Below, in pieces: positions 1 to 7,884 of a stretch of DNA of 24,852 bases. The stretch is from Bacteroidales bacterium UBA4621. GTDB taxonomy: Bacteria; Bacteroidota; Bacteroidia; Bacteroidales; Paludibacteraceae. The notes beneath the pieces are model-generated. The model searched no databases, was not told the DNA's origin, and was given only the letters and a program-made list of their open reading frames with translations. Numbering within the stretch: the first letter of the stretch is position 1; each line of letters starts with the position of its first letter. Location: positions 1 through 24,852 of the forward strand of contig DGIN01000076.1 in assembly GCA_002387325.1 (NCBI GenBank), read 5' to 3'. Position numbers and translations under genes: made by a program.

Positions 1-69
1 TAGAAAGGACGTAGAAAGGACGTAGAAAAAAAACGTGCTTATACCAAGGTTAAGCCCACTTTTTATACA
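1..69 (+). repeat. Dispersed repeat copy A: 11-bp tandem units plus conserved tail (cut by window edge)
   Basis: Two and a half units of TAGAAAGGACG open the window, so the array may extend further left. They are followed, after an A-run, by a tail containing TTAAGCCCACTTTTTATAC (50-68). The same order, 11-bp units then a TAAGCCnnCTTTTT tail, recurs at 11172-11260 (minus strand) and 23028-23110. It lies about 55 bp before the gene at 124. Its function is unknown; it may be a mobile or regulatory intergenic repeat. Confidence 0.75.
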
Positions 70-123
70 AATTATACAATAAAAATATACACTTTATACA
101 ATAACACTTTATTCATTTCTATT

Positions 124-438
124 ATGGCAAAAGCAGACTTGGAATTTCCCATTTCCGGACTTCACGGAAGACTCGCTAACGATAGTGAGACCTATTGTGC
201 CAAACGTCTCGGCAAAACCGTTGTATCCAACTACCCAAAGCGTCAGAATCCTGACAAAACAACCGACAGCCAACGTGCCAACCGCTCTCGGTTTCAACAA
301 TCCGTCCTTGCCGCCAAAGCCGAACTGGCTGACCCTCTGCGCCGCGCCTACTGGCAATCGCTCTTCGACAAACAACACGAACCCCGCCGCTACAAAATCC
401 TTCGCAACTTCGTCATTGCCCGACTTGTCAACCAATGA
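124..438 (+). CDS. Small hypothetical protein overlapping mutY
   Basis: This is a 104-residue basic protein that I do not recognise as a named family. It starts MAKADLEF and carries many Arg/Lys/Gln, a central SQRANRSRF stretch, and an amphipathic C-terminal half (PLRRAYWQSLFD, then YKILRNFVIARL). There is no signal peptide or membrane segment, so it is probably cytoplasmic. Its overall style resembles short uncharacterised proteins common in Bacteroidales, but I cannot give a function. The ATG at 124 follows an AT-rich leader. The stop overlaps the mutY start by four bases (ATGA at 435-438), which implies translational coupling and argues that the gene is real. I saw no consensus promoter in the 123 bases available upstream. 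Confidence 0.75.
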   Translation: MAKADLEFPISGLHGRLANDSETYCAKRLGKTVVSNYPKRQNPDKTTDSQRANRSRFQQSVLAAKAELADPLRRAYWQSLFDKQHEPRRYKILRNFVIARLVNQ

Positions 439-1484
439 ACCCTGTTTCTCAACTGCATCGGGCATTGTACAGGTGGTATGAGCAAAACAAGCGCATACTG
501 CCGTGGCGGGAAGTCGATGATCCGTACAAGATCTGGATTTCGGAGATTATCCTCCAGCAGACGCGCGTAGTACAGGGAATGGAGTATTATCTCCGTTTTA
601 TCGACCGTTTTCCCGATACTGCCACCCTTGCCGCCGCACACGAAGACGAGGTGCTGCGCTATTGGCAGGGACTCGGCTACTACTCACGTGCACGCAACCT
701 GCACAAAGCGGCACGGATGATTGTCGAAAAGGGGTGGCTGCCTTTTCCTTCCGCCTTTGAGCAGATACGCCTGCTGCCCGGTATCGGCGACTACACGGCG
801 GGAGCCATCGCCTCGTTCGCCTACAACCTGCCATACCCCGCTATGGACGGCAACGTCTATCGGGTAGTGGCACGTCTCTTTGACTGCGACACGCCGTTTG
901 ATACCTCTGCGGGCAAGAAGCATTTCCATAACCTGATAGAAAATCTCCTTGACCGCGAAAACGCACGGCTGTTCAACTCGGCTATTATGGAGTTCGGTGC
1001 CCTCTATTGCACCCCGTCGCTCACACTTCTCGGCAGCGAAGAGCCGTCCTGTCCGCAATGCCCGCTCGGTATATTCTGCCAAGCCCGTGCGCACGACACC
1101 GCCCCATTGTTACCCGTGCGCAAGCCACGCACCGAACTGCGCGACCGGTATCTGAACTACCTTATATACATAAGCGGTGCTTCCACCCTGCTCCACCAAC
1201 GCACCAAGAAAGACATCTGGCAGCACCTGTACGAGTTTCCCCTGCTGGAGACCGACCACTTGTTTGACAGCAGCGAAGCCGCCGACATACTCCGTAGTTC
1301 CGATTTCCTGACGCTCGATTTCACACATATCCTCAGCCACCAACGCCTGCACGCGCGTTTCTTCTGCTGCTGCGTGCCGGCGTTGCCGACTCTGCCTGAG
1401 ACACTGTCTGTACCGCTTGCAGACCTCGACCAATACGCACTCTCCCGCCTTACACTGCGGGCTTTGGAGAAACTGCATATATAA
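435..1484 (+). CDS. mutY: A/G-specific adenine DNA glycosylase MutY
   Basis: MutY removes adenine mispaired with 8-oxoguanine or guanine in base-excision repair. The 349-aa protein shows the catalytic Glu37 in SEIILQQTR, the helix-hairpin-helix LPGIGDYTAGA (114-124) and the catalytic Asp138 in MDGNVYRV. It then has an Fe-S cluster loop with Cys192, Cys206, Cys209 and Cys215, and a C-terminal MutT-like recognition domain from about 230 (LNYLIYISGASTLL, then DIWQHLYEFPLLE). Length is normal for the family. The first cluster spacing is odd: family members usually have C-x6-C-x2-C-x5-C, but here the first gap is 13, a seven-residue insertion; the other spacings are normal. The start overlaps the preceding small gene by 4 nt. 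The gene ends at a bidirectional hairpin shared with the convergent CobW-type gene. Confidence 0.97.
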   Translation: MNPVSQLHRALYRWYEQNKRILPWREVDDPYKIWISEIILQQTRVVQGMEYYLRFIDRFPDTATLAAAHEDEVLRYWQGLGYYSRARNLHKAARMIVEKGWLPFPSAFEQIRLLPGIGDYTAGAIASFAYNLPYPAMDGNVYRVVARLFDCDTPFDTSAGKKHFHNLIENLLDRENARLFNSAIMEFGALYCTPSLTLLGSEEPSCPQCPLGIFCQARAHDTAPLLPVRKPRTELRDRYLNYLIYISGASTLLHQRTKKDIWQHLYEFPLLETDHLFDSSEAADILRSSDFLTLDFTHILSHQRLHARFFCCCVPALPTLPETLSVPLADLDQYALSRLTLRALEKLHI

Positions 1485-1485
1485 A

Positions 1486-1526
1486 AAAATACGGGCGACT
1501 CTGCAAACACAGAGCACCCGTATTTT
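1486..1526. terminator. Bidirectional intrinsic terminator between mutY and the CobW-type gene
   Basis: A perfect 10-bp outer stem, AAAATACGGG (1486-1495) with CCCGTATTTT (1517-1526), encloses an inner CTCTG/CAGAG stem (1499-1503/1510-1514). The A-rich left arm and T-rich right arm give a U-tract in either direction, which suits the two convergent genes ending at 1484 and 1555. Confidence 0.85.
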
Positions 1527-1554
1527 CATACGTTGCGTTTGGTACAAACTAATT

Positions 1555-2784
1555 TTAGTCCAGACAAGCGTCCAAGGCCTCGGTAATGGCTTTCTTGTCA
1601 AGGTGCTGACCTATGAAAACTAATTTCTGCATACGGTCGCCGTACTGGTCGTCCCAGTCGTGGCGCAGTTGGGCGTCTTGCGCCTTGAGTGCCTCCAACT
1701 CGTCCTGCGGCATCGTGGCAAACCACTCACCCGCTTTCTTTAGGTTGAACTGACGCCCCGCCTGCTCGAACAGGTAGCACATATCGTACTCGTCAGAAAA
1801 ATAGCACATACCCTTCGCACGAATGACATTCTTCGGCCATTTGCTTGCCACAAACTCGTCGAACAAACCGAGGTTGAACGGACGGCGGGCATAATAGACA
1901 AACGTGGAGATACCGTACTCTTCGGCTTCGCCCTCGTCCTCATCGTGGTGATGGTGGTGTTCGTGGTCGTGATGATGCTCGTGATGCTCATACTCGTCGT
2001 GCTCGTGGTCGTGGTCATCATCATCATCGTCATCGTCATCATCGTGATGAGCATCTTCCACCTCCTGAATCCACGTAGCGGAAGTAGCCACCGCATCGAA
2101 ATTGAACATCTTGGTATTGAGTATCCTGTCAAAATCGACATCGCAATAGTCGCACTCGATAATCTCAGCCTTGGGCTGAATAGCGCGAATGATAGCGCGG
2201 ATATGCTCCAAATCCTCTTTCGATACCTCGCTCGACTTGTTGAGCAAAATGATATTACAGAACTCGATCTGCTGGATAACCAACGAAGCCAAGTCTTCCT
2301 CACCGATGTCCTTGCGGTTGAGGTCTTCGCCTGAAGCAAACTCGTCCCGCATACGGAGTGCGTCCACCACCGTAACAATGCAGTCGAGTACCGGCACACC
2401 GTCTTTGGCAAACATCGGCACCATCTGCGGGTAGGAGCAAAGCGTCTGGGCTATCGGTGCAGGCTCGCAGATACCCGAAGCCTCGATAACGATATAATCA
2501 AACTGGTTTTGCGAGACAAGGTCATGGAGTTGCTGCACCAAGTCCATCTTGAGCGTACAGCAGATACAACCGTTCTGCAAAGCCACCAGACTGTCGTCCT
2601 TTTGACTCACCACACCGCCTTTCTGTATCAAAGAGGCGTCTATATTCACCTCGCCTATATCATTCACAATCACCGCAAAGCGGATGCCCTTGCGGTTGGT
2701 GAGAATACGGTTGAGAAGCGTGGTCTTACCGCTGCCTAAATAACCCGTAAGCAGCAACACGGGGATTTGATTTACCATTTTCAT
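1555..2784 (-). CDS. COG0523 / CobW-family GTP-binding metal chaperone with a His/Asp-rich loop
   Basis: This is a 409-aa G3E-type P-loop GTPase predicted to deliver a metal, most likely zinc, to client enzymes in the cytoplasm. Visible motifs are Walker A GYLGSGKT (14-21), the family's metal-binding GCICC (72-76), the Walker-B-like DYIVIEASG (96-104) and LLNKSSE (180-186) as the guanine-recognition region. A CobW C-terminal domain runs from about 290 to 400 (STFVYYARRPF, then KLVFIGQHLD). Between the domains, residues 244-289 are almost pure Asp, His and Glu, including a run of ten Asp, a typical but here very long metal-binding insert. The start could be Met1 or Met3. It lies 100 nt downstream of the DUF2723 gene on the same strand, with a hairpin between them. 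Metal identity cannot be read from sequence, and no Zur site was recognised. Confidence 0.92.
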   Translation of the reverse strand: MKMVNQIPVLLLTGYLGSGKTTLLNRILTNRKGIRFAVIVNDIGEVNIDASLIQKGGVVSQKDDSLVALQNGCICCTLKMDLVQQLHDLVSQNQFDYIVIEASGICEPAPIAQTLCSYPQMVPMFAKDGVPVLDCIVTVVDALRMRDEFASGEDLNRKDIGEEDLASLVIQQIEFCNIILLNKSSEVSKEDLEHIRAIIRAIQPKAEIIECDYCDVDFDRILNTKMFNFDAVATSATWIQEVEDAHHDDDDDDDDDDHDHEHDEYEHHEHHHDHEHHHHHDEDEGEAEEYGISTFVYYARRPFNLGLFDEFVASKWPKNVIRAKGMCYFSDEYDMCYLFEQAGRQFNLKKAGEWFATMPQDELEALKAQDAQLRHDWDDQYGDRMQKLVFIGQHLDKKAITEALDACLD

Positions 2785-2821
2785 AACATATCGTTTTTAA
2801 TGGGTTCTTTTCCTTAAAATC

Positions 2822-2860
2822 AAACTCTGCCACTCCGCCAAGGCGAAAGCAGCAGAGTTT
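2822..2860 (-). terminator. Hairpin between the DUF2723 gene and the CobW-type gene
   Basis: The 9-bp inverted repeat AAACTCTGC/GCAGAGTTT (2822-2830/2852-2860) lies 24 nt beyond nothing but the DUF2723 stop codon. On the minus strand it is followed by GATTTT, only a weak U-tract. It may terminate or attenuate transcription from the upstream gene into the metal-chaperone gene. Confidence 0.5.
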
Positions 2861-2883
2861 CCTTATTTGTTCATAGAATGCTT

Positions 2884-5800
2884 TTAGCGTCCTACATACT
2901 GCGTATAGATCGGGTAGTACTTCTCCAAGAGTTCGTTCCGATGATAGTGCTCGAGCGTTTGGAGTACATAGCCCAAGACGGCAGCGTGGTGTCCGATGGT
3001 CGATTGCGCACCGGCACGCTGTTGCTTGCTCAGTTGCGTACCCCATTGCAGGTACTCCACACTGTTGTTTGCCACATTGTCGAGGATAGTATCCGCTTTC
3101 TCCGTCTCGCCGAGCATCAGGTACATTGCCGCCATAGAAGCCGAAGTGTAATCATACGGCACATTGCATCCGGGAAGCATCTTTTCGGCATAGTCAAGCA
3201 CTTCAACAGCCTTTTCGTTCTGTCCCTCTTTGATAAGTGCCTCAGCAAGTTGTGCAAACATCATACGGTGTGTGCGGCACATGCGCATCATATTCTCATC
3301 AATATAGATACCGGGTATATTCACATTTCCGTATGCGAACTTGTGCATCATATTGTCATACATTTTCTCCGTGTTCACACGCGGTTGCCCGTCTTTGCTC
3401 CGCACAGGCGTAATCTGGTATGCCATACCCGTCAGTTCGAAATAGGGTTCCAAACCGAGGTAATAGTCATTGCCCACGGTAGCGGCGAAATACATCGGGC
3501 GTTTCCATTGGTTCTGACTGAGCATCTCCATAATCATCATCTGGGAACGGGTGTAGCGGCGTTCCGACTTGAACATCACCTTCTGAGAATCGGGCGTCAG
3601 CACGTAGAGTTGGTTCGACGGCAGATAGTTTTCTCCCTCTTTGTTCTTGGTACGCGGGTCGTCCGAGCGCAGGAACGAGAAAGCCTTGTCCACTGAGATG
3701 GGACCGAGTTTGTTATCCACCCATGCTATCTCGTTCTTGCCGGGCATAAAGTCCTTGTAGTCCCACGAGATAGGCAGTGCGGGCGACTCGTAGTAGGGGC
3801 GTTTCATCTGCGAGATATACCAGTCGGTTTGCAGATACGACAGGTTGCATACACGCAGGTCGGTACCCACTTCCTCCACCTCCTGGTTGTACCAGAGCGG
3901 GAAAGTATCGTTGTCGCCGTTGGAGAAGATGATACCCTCTTTCTCGCACGATTTCAGGTAGTTAGCACCGAAATCGCGGCACGAGTAGCGGTGCGAACGG
4001 TCATGGTCGTCCCAGTTCTGCGAAGCCATCTGCGCCGGTACGAGCAGGCAGACAAGCGTTATCAGCAATGCCATTGCCACCTGTGCTTTCGGGTTCTTGA
4101 TAGCGGCAGACAGCCAGTCAATGAGTGCCAAAGCCCCGAGACCGATCCATATACAGAACGCATAGAACGAACCTGCATACGCATAGTCCCGCTCACGCGG
4201 CTGGTAGGGAGTCTGGTTGAGATAGATGACGATAGCCAGACCGGTCAGGAAGAACAGCAGGAAAGTCAGCGTGAACGATTTCCATCCCTCTTTCACTTCC
4301 ACACCATTCTCTTTCACGCGCTTGCCGCATTGCCAAACGATACCGATGATACCGAGCAGGAGCGGCAGCATATAATATACATTGTGTCCCTTGTTCTCTT
4401 TCAGTTCGGTAGGCAGTGCCGACTGGTCGCCGAGCATAGCATTGTCGATAAACGGAATGCCGCTGATCCAGTTGCCCTTGGTGATGTCGCCATACGACTG
4501 CAAGTCGTTCTGACGCCCGGCGAAATTCCACATAAAATAACGCCAGTACATAAAGTTCACCTGGTAGCGGAAGAAGAAGCGCATATTCTCGGCAAACGTA
4601 GGTGCGTAGTCGGTTTTCTGCTGCCCGCAGTAGTCGTAGCGCACACGCTTGCCCTTGACGTCCGCCCACTCTTTGTATGCCTCCACGTGGCTCGGTTGCG
4701 ACGAGTACATACGCGGGAAGAGCATACAAAACTCCTTCATAAACACGTAGTTGGTCTTGTAACCCGTTACCACATAATGGTCTCTCTTGCCTTTCACATC
4801 GGGTGCGGGAGCGTACTGCGCATGCCCCTGTTTCTCTACGGGGATACACATATTTCCGCGCACTTCCAGTTTCACCGGCGCATTGTACGACTGACCGTAG
4901 AACAGCGGGCGGTCGCCGTACTGCTCACGGTTGAGGTAGTATTTGAGCGAGAACACATTGTCGGGCGAGTTCTGATCCATCGGTGTATCGGCACTCGAAC
5001 GGATAACCAGCACCGCATAACTGCTGTAACCGATCAGGATTACCGCAATCATCAGCGTAGCGGTATTCAGCAGACGCGTGGAAACCACGTTGCGTTTCCA
5101 GAAAAGCAGCCCCGTTACCGCCGCACTGAGCAGCAAGCCGATCCACCAACTCTCGAACAGGAAAGCCGCACCCGACAGAGCAAATGCCAGTACAAACGAG
5201 ATAATCTGGCGCACAGTCAGGCGGTCGCCGTCGTTGTGCATAGTCTCAATGGTTGCCCACACGATAGCGGCAATCGTCAGCACGATATATACTGCCAGCC
5301 CCGTATTGAACGGACAGCCCAAGCCATTGACAAACAGCAACTCAAACCAACCGGCGATAGTCGGGAAACCGGGAATGATACCGTACAGCACCACCGCGAG
5401 AATAGCCACCGATGCCAGAAACGCACAGATGACGCCTTTCCACGAGAAATCGTAACGGCGGAAATAATAGACCAACACAATGGCAGGAATGGTCAGCAGG
5501 TTCAGCAAGTGGACTCCTATCGACAAGCCCATCAGGTAGGCAATAAGTATCAACCAGCGGTCGGAGCCCTCCTCGTCGGCATGCTCGTCCCATTTGAGAA
5601 TGAGCCAGAAGACGATGGCAGTAAACAGCGACGACGAAGCATACACCTCGCCCTCCACTGCCGAGAACCAGAACGTATCGGAGAACGTATATGCCAATGC
5701 GCCCACTGCACCTGCAGCCAGCACACCGATACCTTTGGCAAGCGTGTCGGGCTTTACCAACTTGCGTGCCAAGGCGGTAATCGTCCAGAATAGGAACAAG

Positions 5801-6069
5801 ATAGTGAATGCCGATGCCAACGCCGACATCGCATTTACACACATCGCCACGTGGGCATTGTCGGAGGCAAACAACTGGGCGAAATGCCCCATCAGCATAA
5901 AGAACGGTGCTCCGGGCGGGTGTCCCACGTCCAACTTGTGAGCACTTGAGATAAACTCACCGCAGTCCCAAAACGACGCCGTGGGTTCAATGGTCAAGAG
6001 ATACGTTGTTGCTGCTATGGCAAACACCACCCAACCGCAAACCGCATTCCACAGATTGAATTTTTTCAT
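2884..6069 (-). CDS. DUF2723 (TMEM260-like) multi-pass membrane protein, putative protein O-mannosyltransferase-type
   Basis: This 1061-aa protein has an N-terminal membrane domain of many hydrophobic segments, beginning at residues 11-27. The family hallmark ASFWDCGEFISSAHKLD starts at 31 and runs into VGHPPGAPFF; its acidic residues correspond to the GT-C-type active-site loop. A long soluble region follows (about 350-560), then more membrane segments (about 560-690). The C-terminal domain contains helical TPR-like repeats (AEALIKEGQNEKAVEVLDYAEKML and MYLMLGETEKADTIL). The eukaryotic relative TMEM260 is a protein O-mannosyltransferase. A glycosyltransferase role in Bacteroidetes envelope protein glycosylation is inference from that homology. 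A consensus promoter lies at 6196-6226, giving a leader of about 120 nt that spans two 11-bp tandem-repeat blocks. This is the largest gene in the window. Confidence 0.9.
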   Translation of the reverse strand: MKKFNLWNAVCGWVVFAIAATTYLLTIEPTASFWDCGEFISSAHKLDVGHPPGAPFFMLMGHFAQLFASDNAHVAMCVNAMSALASAFTILFLFWTITALARKLVKPDTLAKGIGVLAAGAVGALAYTFSDTFWFSAVEGEVYASSSLFTAIVFWLILKWDEHADEEGSDRWLILIAYLMGLSIGVHLLNLLTIPAIVLVYYFRRYDFSWKGVICAFLASVAILAVVLYGIIPGFPTIAGWFELLFVNGLGCPFNTGLAVYIVLTIAAIVWATIETMHNDGDRLTVRQIISFVLAFALSGAAFLFESWWIGLLLSAAVTGLLFWKRNVVSTRLLNTATLMIAVILIGYSSYAVLVIRSSADTPMDQNSPDNVFSLKYYLNREQYGDRPLFYGQSYNAPVKLEVRGNMCIPVEKQGHAQYAPAPDVKGKRDHYVVTGYKTNYVFMKEFCMLFPRMYSSQPSHVEAYKEWADVKGKRVRYDYCGQQKTDYAPTFAENMRFFFRYQVNFMYWRYFMWNFAGRQNDLQSYGDITKGNWISGIPFIDNAMLGDQSALPTELKENKGHNVYYMLPLLLGIIGIVWQCGKRVKENGVEVKEGWKSFTLTFLLFFLTGLAIVIYLNQTPYQPRERDYAYAGSFYAFCIWIGLGALALIDWLSAAIKNPKAQVAMALLITLVCLLVPAQMASQNWDDHDRSHRYSCRDFGANYLKSCEKEGIIFSNGDNDTFPLWYNQEVEEVGTDLRVCNLSYLQTDWYISQMKRPYYESPALPISWDYKDFMPGKNEIAWVDNKLGPISVDKAFSFLRSDDPRTKNKEGENYLPSNQLYVLTPDSQKVMFKSERRYTRSQMMIMEMLSQNQWKRPMYFAATVGNDYYLGLEPYFELTGMAYQITPVRSKDGQPRVNTEKMYDNMMHKFAYGNVNIPGIYIDENMMRMCRTHRMMFAQLAEALIKEGQNEKAVEVLDYAEKMLPGCNVPYDYTSASMAAMYLMLGETEKADTILDNVANNSVEYLQWGTQLSKQQRAGAQSTIGHHAAVLGYVLQTLEHYHRNELLEKYYPIYTQYVGR

Positions 6070-6103
6070 TATTTGTTTTTGTATTGTTTATTGCTCTACA
6101 AAT

Positions 6104-6177
6104 AATTAATGGATAATTAACGGATAATTATATGTTCCAAAAACAATTAACGTCCAATTATACGATAATTAACGTTC
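6104..6177. repeat. Two blocks of 11-bp tandem repeats (AATTAAnGGAT type)
   Basis: Block 1 (6104-6136) has AATTAATGGAT, AATTAACGGAT and AATTATATGTT. Block 2 (6145-6177) has AATTAACGTCC, AATTATACGAT and AATTAACGTTC. Each block is three units with an exact 11-bp period and about 7-9 matches between units. The blocks lie in the leader of the DUF2723 gene, between its start codon and its promoter. Confidence 0.75.
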
Positions 6178-6195
6178 ATAACCGCAAATTACGTA

Positions 6196-6226
6196 CAAAA
6201 TTACGCAACACAACCCACTTAACAAA
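6196..6226 (-). promoter_or_regulatory. Bacteroidetes sigma-70 promoter for the DUF2723 gene
   Basis: Read on the minus strand, TTTG (6226-6223), exactly 19 nt, then TAATTTTG (6203-6196) match the Bacteroidetes -33/-7 consensus TTTG-N19-TAnnTTTG. Transcription would start near 6189, about 120 nt before the start codon at 6069. Confidence 0.8.
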
Positions 6227-6296
6227 ATCCGTACCATATTTTTTCCTCTTTTTCTCATCTTTTTCTTGGTTTTGCAGCCACATCGTGTGTGCGCGC

Positions 6297-6327
6297 TTGT
6301 GCATATCAAAAAAAAGCAGTATTTTTG
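6297..6327 (+). promoter_or_regulatory. Bacteroidetes sigma-70 promoter for the first nucleotide-sugar dehydrogenase gene
   Basis: TTGT (6297-6300), 19 nt, then TATTTTTG (6320-6327) match the TTTG-N19-TAnnTTTG pattern. The predicted start near 6334 leaves a short leader of about 18 nt before the ATG at 6353. It diverges from the promoter at 6196-6226. Confidence 0.8.
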
Positions 6328-6352
6328 TGGGCTTTTTTAACAAATTCAATGT

Positions 6353-7645
6353 ATGGTAGAAAATAGAACCATTGCCGTAGTAGGTCTCGGGTACGTAGGT
6401 CTGCCTTTGGCTATTGAGTACGGAAAGAAATACCGTGTTATCGGTTTTGATGTTTTCCGTCCGCGCGTAGAGGAGTTGGAAGCGGGAAAAGACCACACCC
6501 TCGAAGCCGATCTGATTGGTATGAAACAGGCACGCGAGGCCTACAACTCCACGCATAAAATCGGACTCACTTTCACCTCCGACCCCGAGGAACTGCGGCA
6601 GGTGAACACCTATATCGTTACCGTTCCCACTCCCATTGACCGTTTCAACAACCCCGACCTCACGCCATTGCTCCGCGCGAGTGAGACCATCGGTAAGACG
6701 CTCAACACGGGCGACATAGTTATCTACGAATCAACCGTTTACCCGGGTTGCACAGAGGAGGACTGCGTACCCGTACTGGAACGCAACAGCGGACTGAAAT
6801 TCAACAAGGACTTTTTCTGCGGCTACTCGCCCGAGCGTATCAACCCCGGCGACAAGGTGAATACCCTAACCAAAATCAAGAAGATTACGTCGGGTTCCAC
6901 GCCCGAGGTGGCGGACATAGTGGACGCACTCTACAACTCGATTCTGGAGAACGGCACCCACCGCGCACCGAATATGAAAGTGGCGGAAGCGGCAAAGGCG
7001 GTGGAGAACAGCCAGCGCGATGTGAATATCTCGTTTATGAACGAATTGGCACTCATCTGCGACCGCGTAGGCATCGACACCAACGATGTCATCGAGGCGG
7101 CAGGCACCAAGTGGAACTTCCTCAAATACCGCCCCGGACTGGTCGGCGGGCATTGTATCTCGGTGGACCCGTACTATCTGGCGCACAAGGCGAAATCGCT
7201 CGGCTATGACCCGCAGGTGATTCTCAGCGGACGTGCCGTAAACAACTCCATCGCCAAGTTTATCGCCGACAAGACGCTCAAACTGATGATCAAAACAGAC
7301 CATAAAATCCTCAATTCCAACGTGCTGATTCTCGGCGTTACCTTCAAGGAGAACTGCCCCGACTGCCGCAATACAAAGGTGGTGGACATCGCCAACGAGT
7401 TGGAGGATTTCGGTTGCCATGTGGACATCTACGACCCATGGGCAAGCCCCGAGGTGGTGAAGCGAGAGTACGGCAAAGACCTTATCCCCGCCATCGACCC
7501 CGACAAACCCTACGCCGCCGTTATCGCCTGCGTGTGCCACGACCAGTTCAAGACCTTCGATTTCCGCAAGTACAAAGAGCAGGGGACGGTCATCTTCGAT
7601 GTGAAGAACTTTGTCGATCGCAACCTTGTCAATGCACGGCTATAG
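6353..7645 (+). CDS. UDP-N-acetylhexosamine 6-dehydrogenase (WbpA/TviB/WecC-type nucleotide sugar dehydrogenase)
   Basis: This enzyme performs the NAD-dependent four-electron oxidation of a UDP-N-acetylhexosamine to the uronic acid, supplying acidic amino-sugars for capsule, O-antigen or glycoprotein glycans. The 430-aa protein has the Rossmann motif VVGLGYVGLPLA (9-20), VPTPID (91-96) and ESTVYPGCTEE (126-136). The central-domain SPERINPGD (159-167) is typical of the N-acetyl branch. Catalytic Cys268 lies in LVGGHCISVDPYYL, and the C-terminal domain includes VLILGVTFKENCPDCRNT. The exact substrate (GlcNAc, GalNAc or ManNAc form) cannot be fixed from sequence; the TviB/WbpA type is the best guess. 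It has its own promoter and is followed by a second dehydrogenase gene 239 nt later, suggesting a shared precursor pathway. The coding strand is C-rich. Confidence 0.92.
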   Translation: MVENRTIAVVGLGYVGLPLAIEYGKKYRVIGFDVFRPRVEELEAGKDHTLEADLIGMKQAREAYNSTHKIGLTFTSDPEELRQVNTYIVTVPTPIDRFNNPDLTPLLRASETIGKTLNTGDIVIYESTVYPGCTEEDCVPVLERNSGLKFNKDFFCGYSPERINPGDKVNTLTKIKKITSGSTPEVADIVDALYNSILENGTHRAPNMKVAEAAKAVENSQRDVNISFMNELALICDRVGIDTNDVIEAAGTKWNFLKYRPGLVGGHCISVDPYYLAHKAKSLGYDPQVILSGRAVNNSIAKFIADKTLKLMIKTDHKILNSNVLILGVTFKENCPDCRNTKVVDIANELEDFGCHVDIYDPWASPEVVKREYGKDLIPAIDPDKPYAAVIACVCHDQFKTFDFRKYKEQGTVIFDVKNFVDRNLVNARL

Positions 7646-7672
7646 ATTAACAAAGTTAAATATATAGCAAAC

Positions 7673-7705
7673 AGCAAGGGATAAGCAACCTATACGCAAC
7701 CTATA
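7673..7705. repeat. 11-bp tandem repeat, three units (AGCAACCTATA)
   Basis: AGCAAGGGATA, AGCAACCTATA and CGCAACCTATA follow each other with an 11-bp period just after the first sugar dehydrogenase gene. The last two units differ at one base. Confidence 0.7.
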
Positions 7706-7784
7706 ACAAATGACAGGGCATTCCGCACACAACAAATGCTTATAAATTGTTAATGGATTTTTGCCACCGATTATATACCAAAGT

Positions 7785-7817
7785 AAGGTGGATATAAGGA
7801 GGATATAAGGCGGATAG
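7785..7817. repeat. 11-bp tandem repeat, three units (AAGGnGGATAT)
   Basis: AAGGTGGATAT, AAGGAGGATAT and AAGGCGGATAG occur in direct succession upstream of the UDP-glucose dehydrogenase gene. The same unit, again preceded by AAAGT, forms a two-unit array at 19147-19168, so this is a dispersed family. Confidence 0.8.
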
Positions 7818-7841
7818 CAGGATAATACCCTAATAAGCACA

Positions 7842-7873
7842 TTTACAAATTTACACATTTACAAAATTACAAA
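7842..7873 (+). repeat. Four-unit 8-bp TTTACAAA block directly before a start codon
   Basis: The units TTTACAAA, TTTACACA, TTTACAAA and ATTACAAA end 11 nt before the ATG at 7885. A block with the same four-unit order, including the TTTACACA second unit, occurs at 21524-21555, 10 nt before the ATG at 21566. Being A/T-rich and unstructured, it could favour ribosome loading where no Shine-Dalgarno is visible; that role is inference. Confidence 0.7.
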
Positions 7874-7884
7874 TTACCAAGTCT

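Noticed and set aside
1945..2334. Plus-strand frame starting with a very hydrophobic Val/Met/Ile stretch, like a membrane peptide
   Set aside because: The hydrophobic run is the complement of the GAY/CAY codons of the His/Asp-rich insert in the CobW-type gene.
3829..5793. 654-codon plus-strand open frame antisense to the DUF2723 gene
   Set aside because: It lies wholly inside a well-supported membrane-protein gene, shows no recognisable domain and is rich in Arg, His and Gln as expected from a mirrored frame of GC-rich coding DNA.
7756..7763. GATTTTTG as a possible -7 box for ugd
   Set aside because: First two consensus bases do not both fit, and no TTG-type -33 box lies 19 nt upstream.
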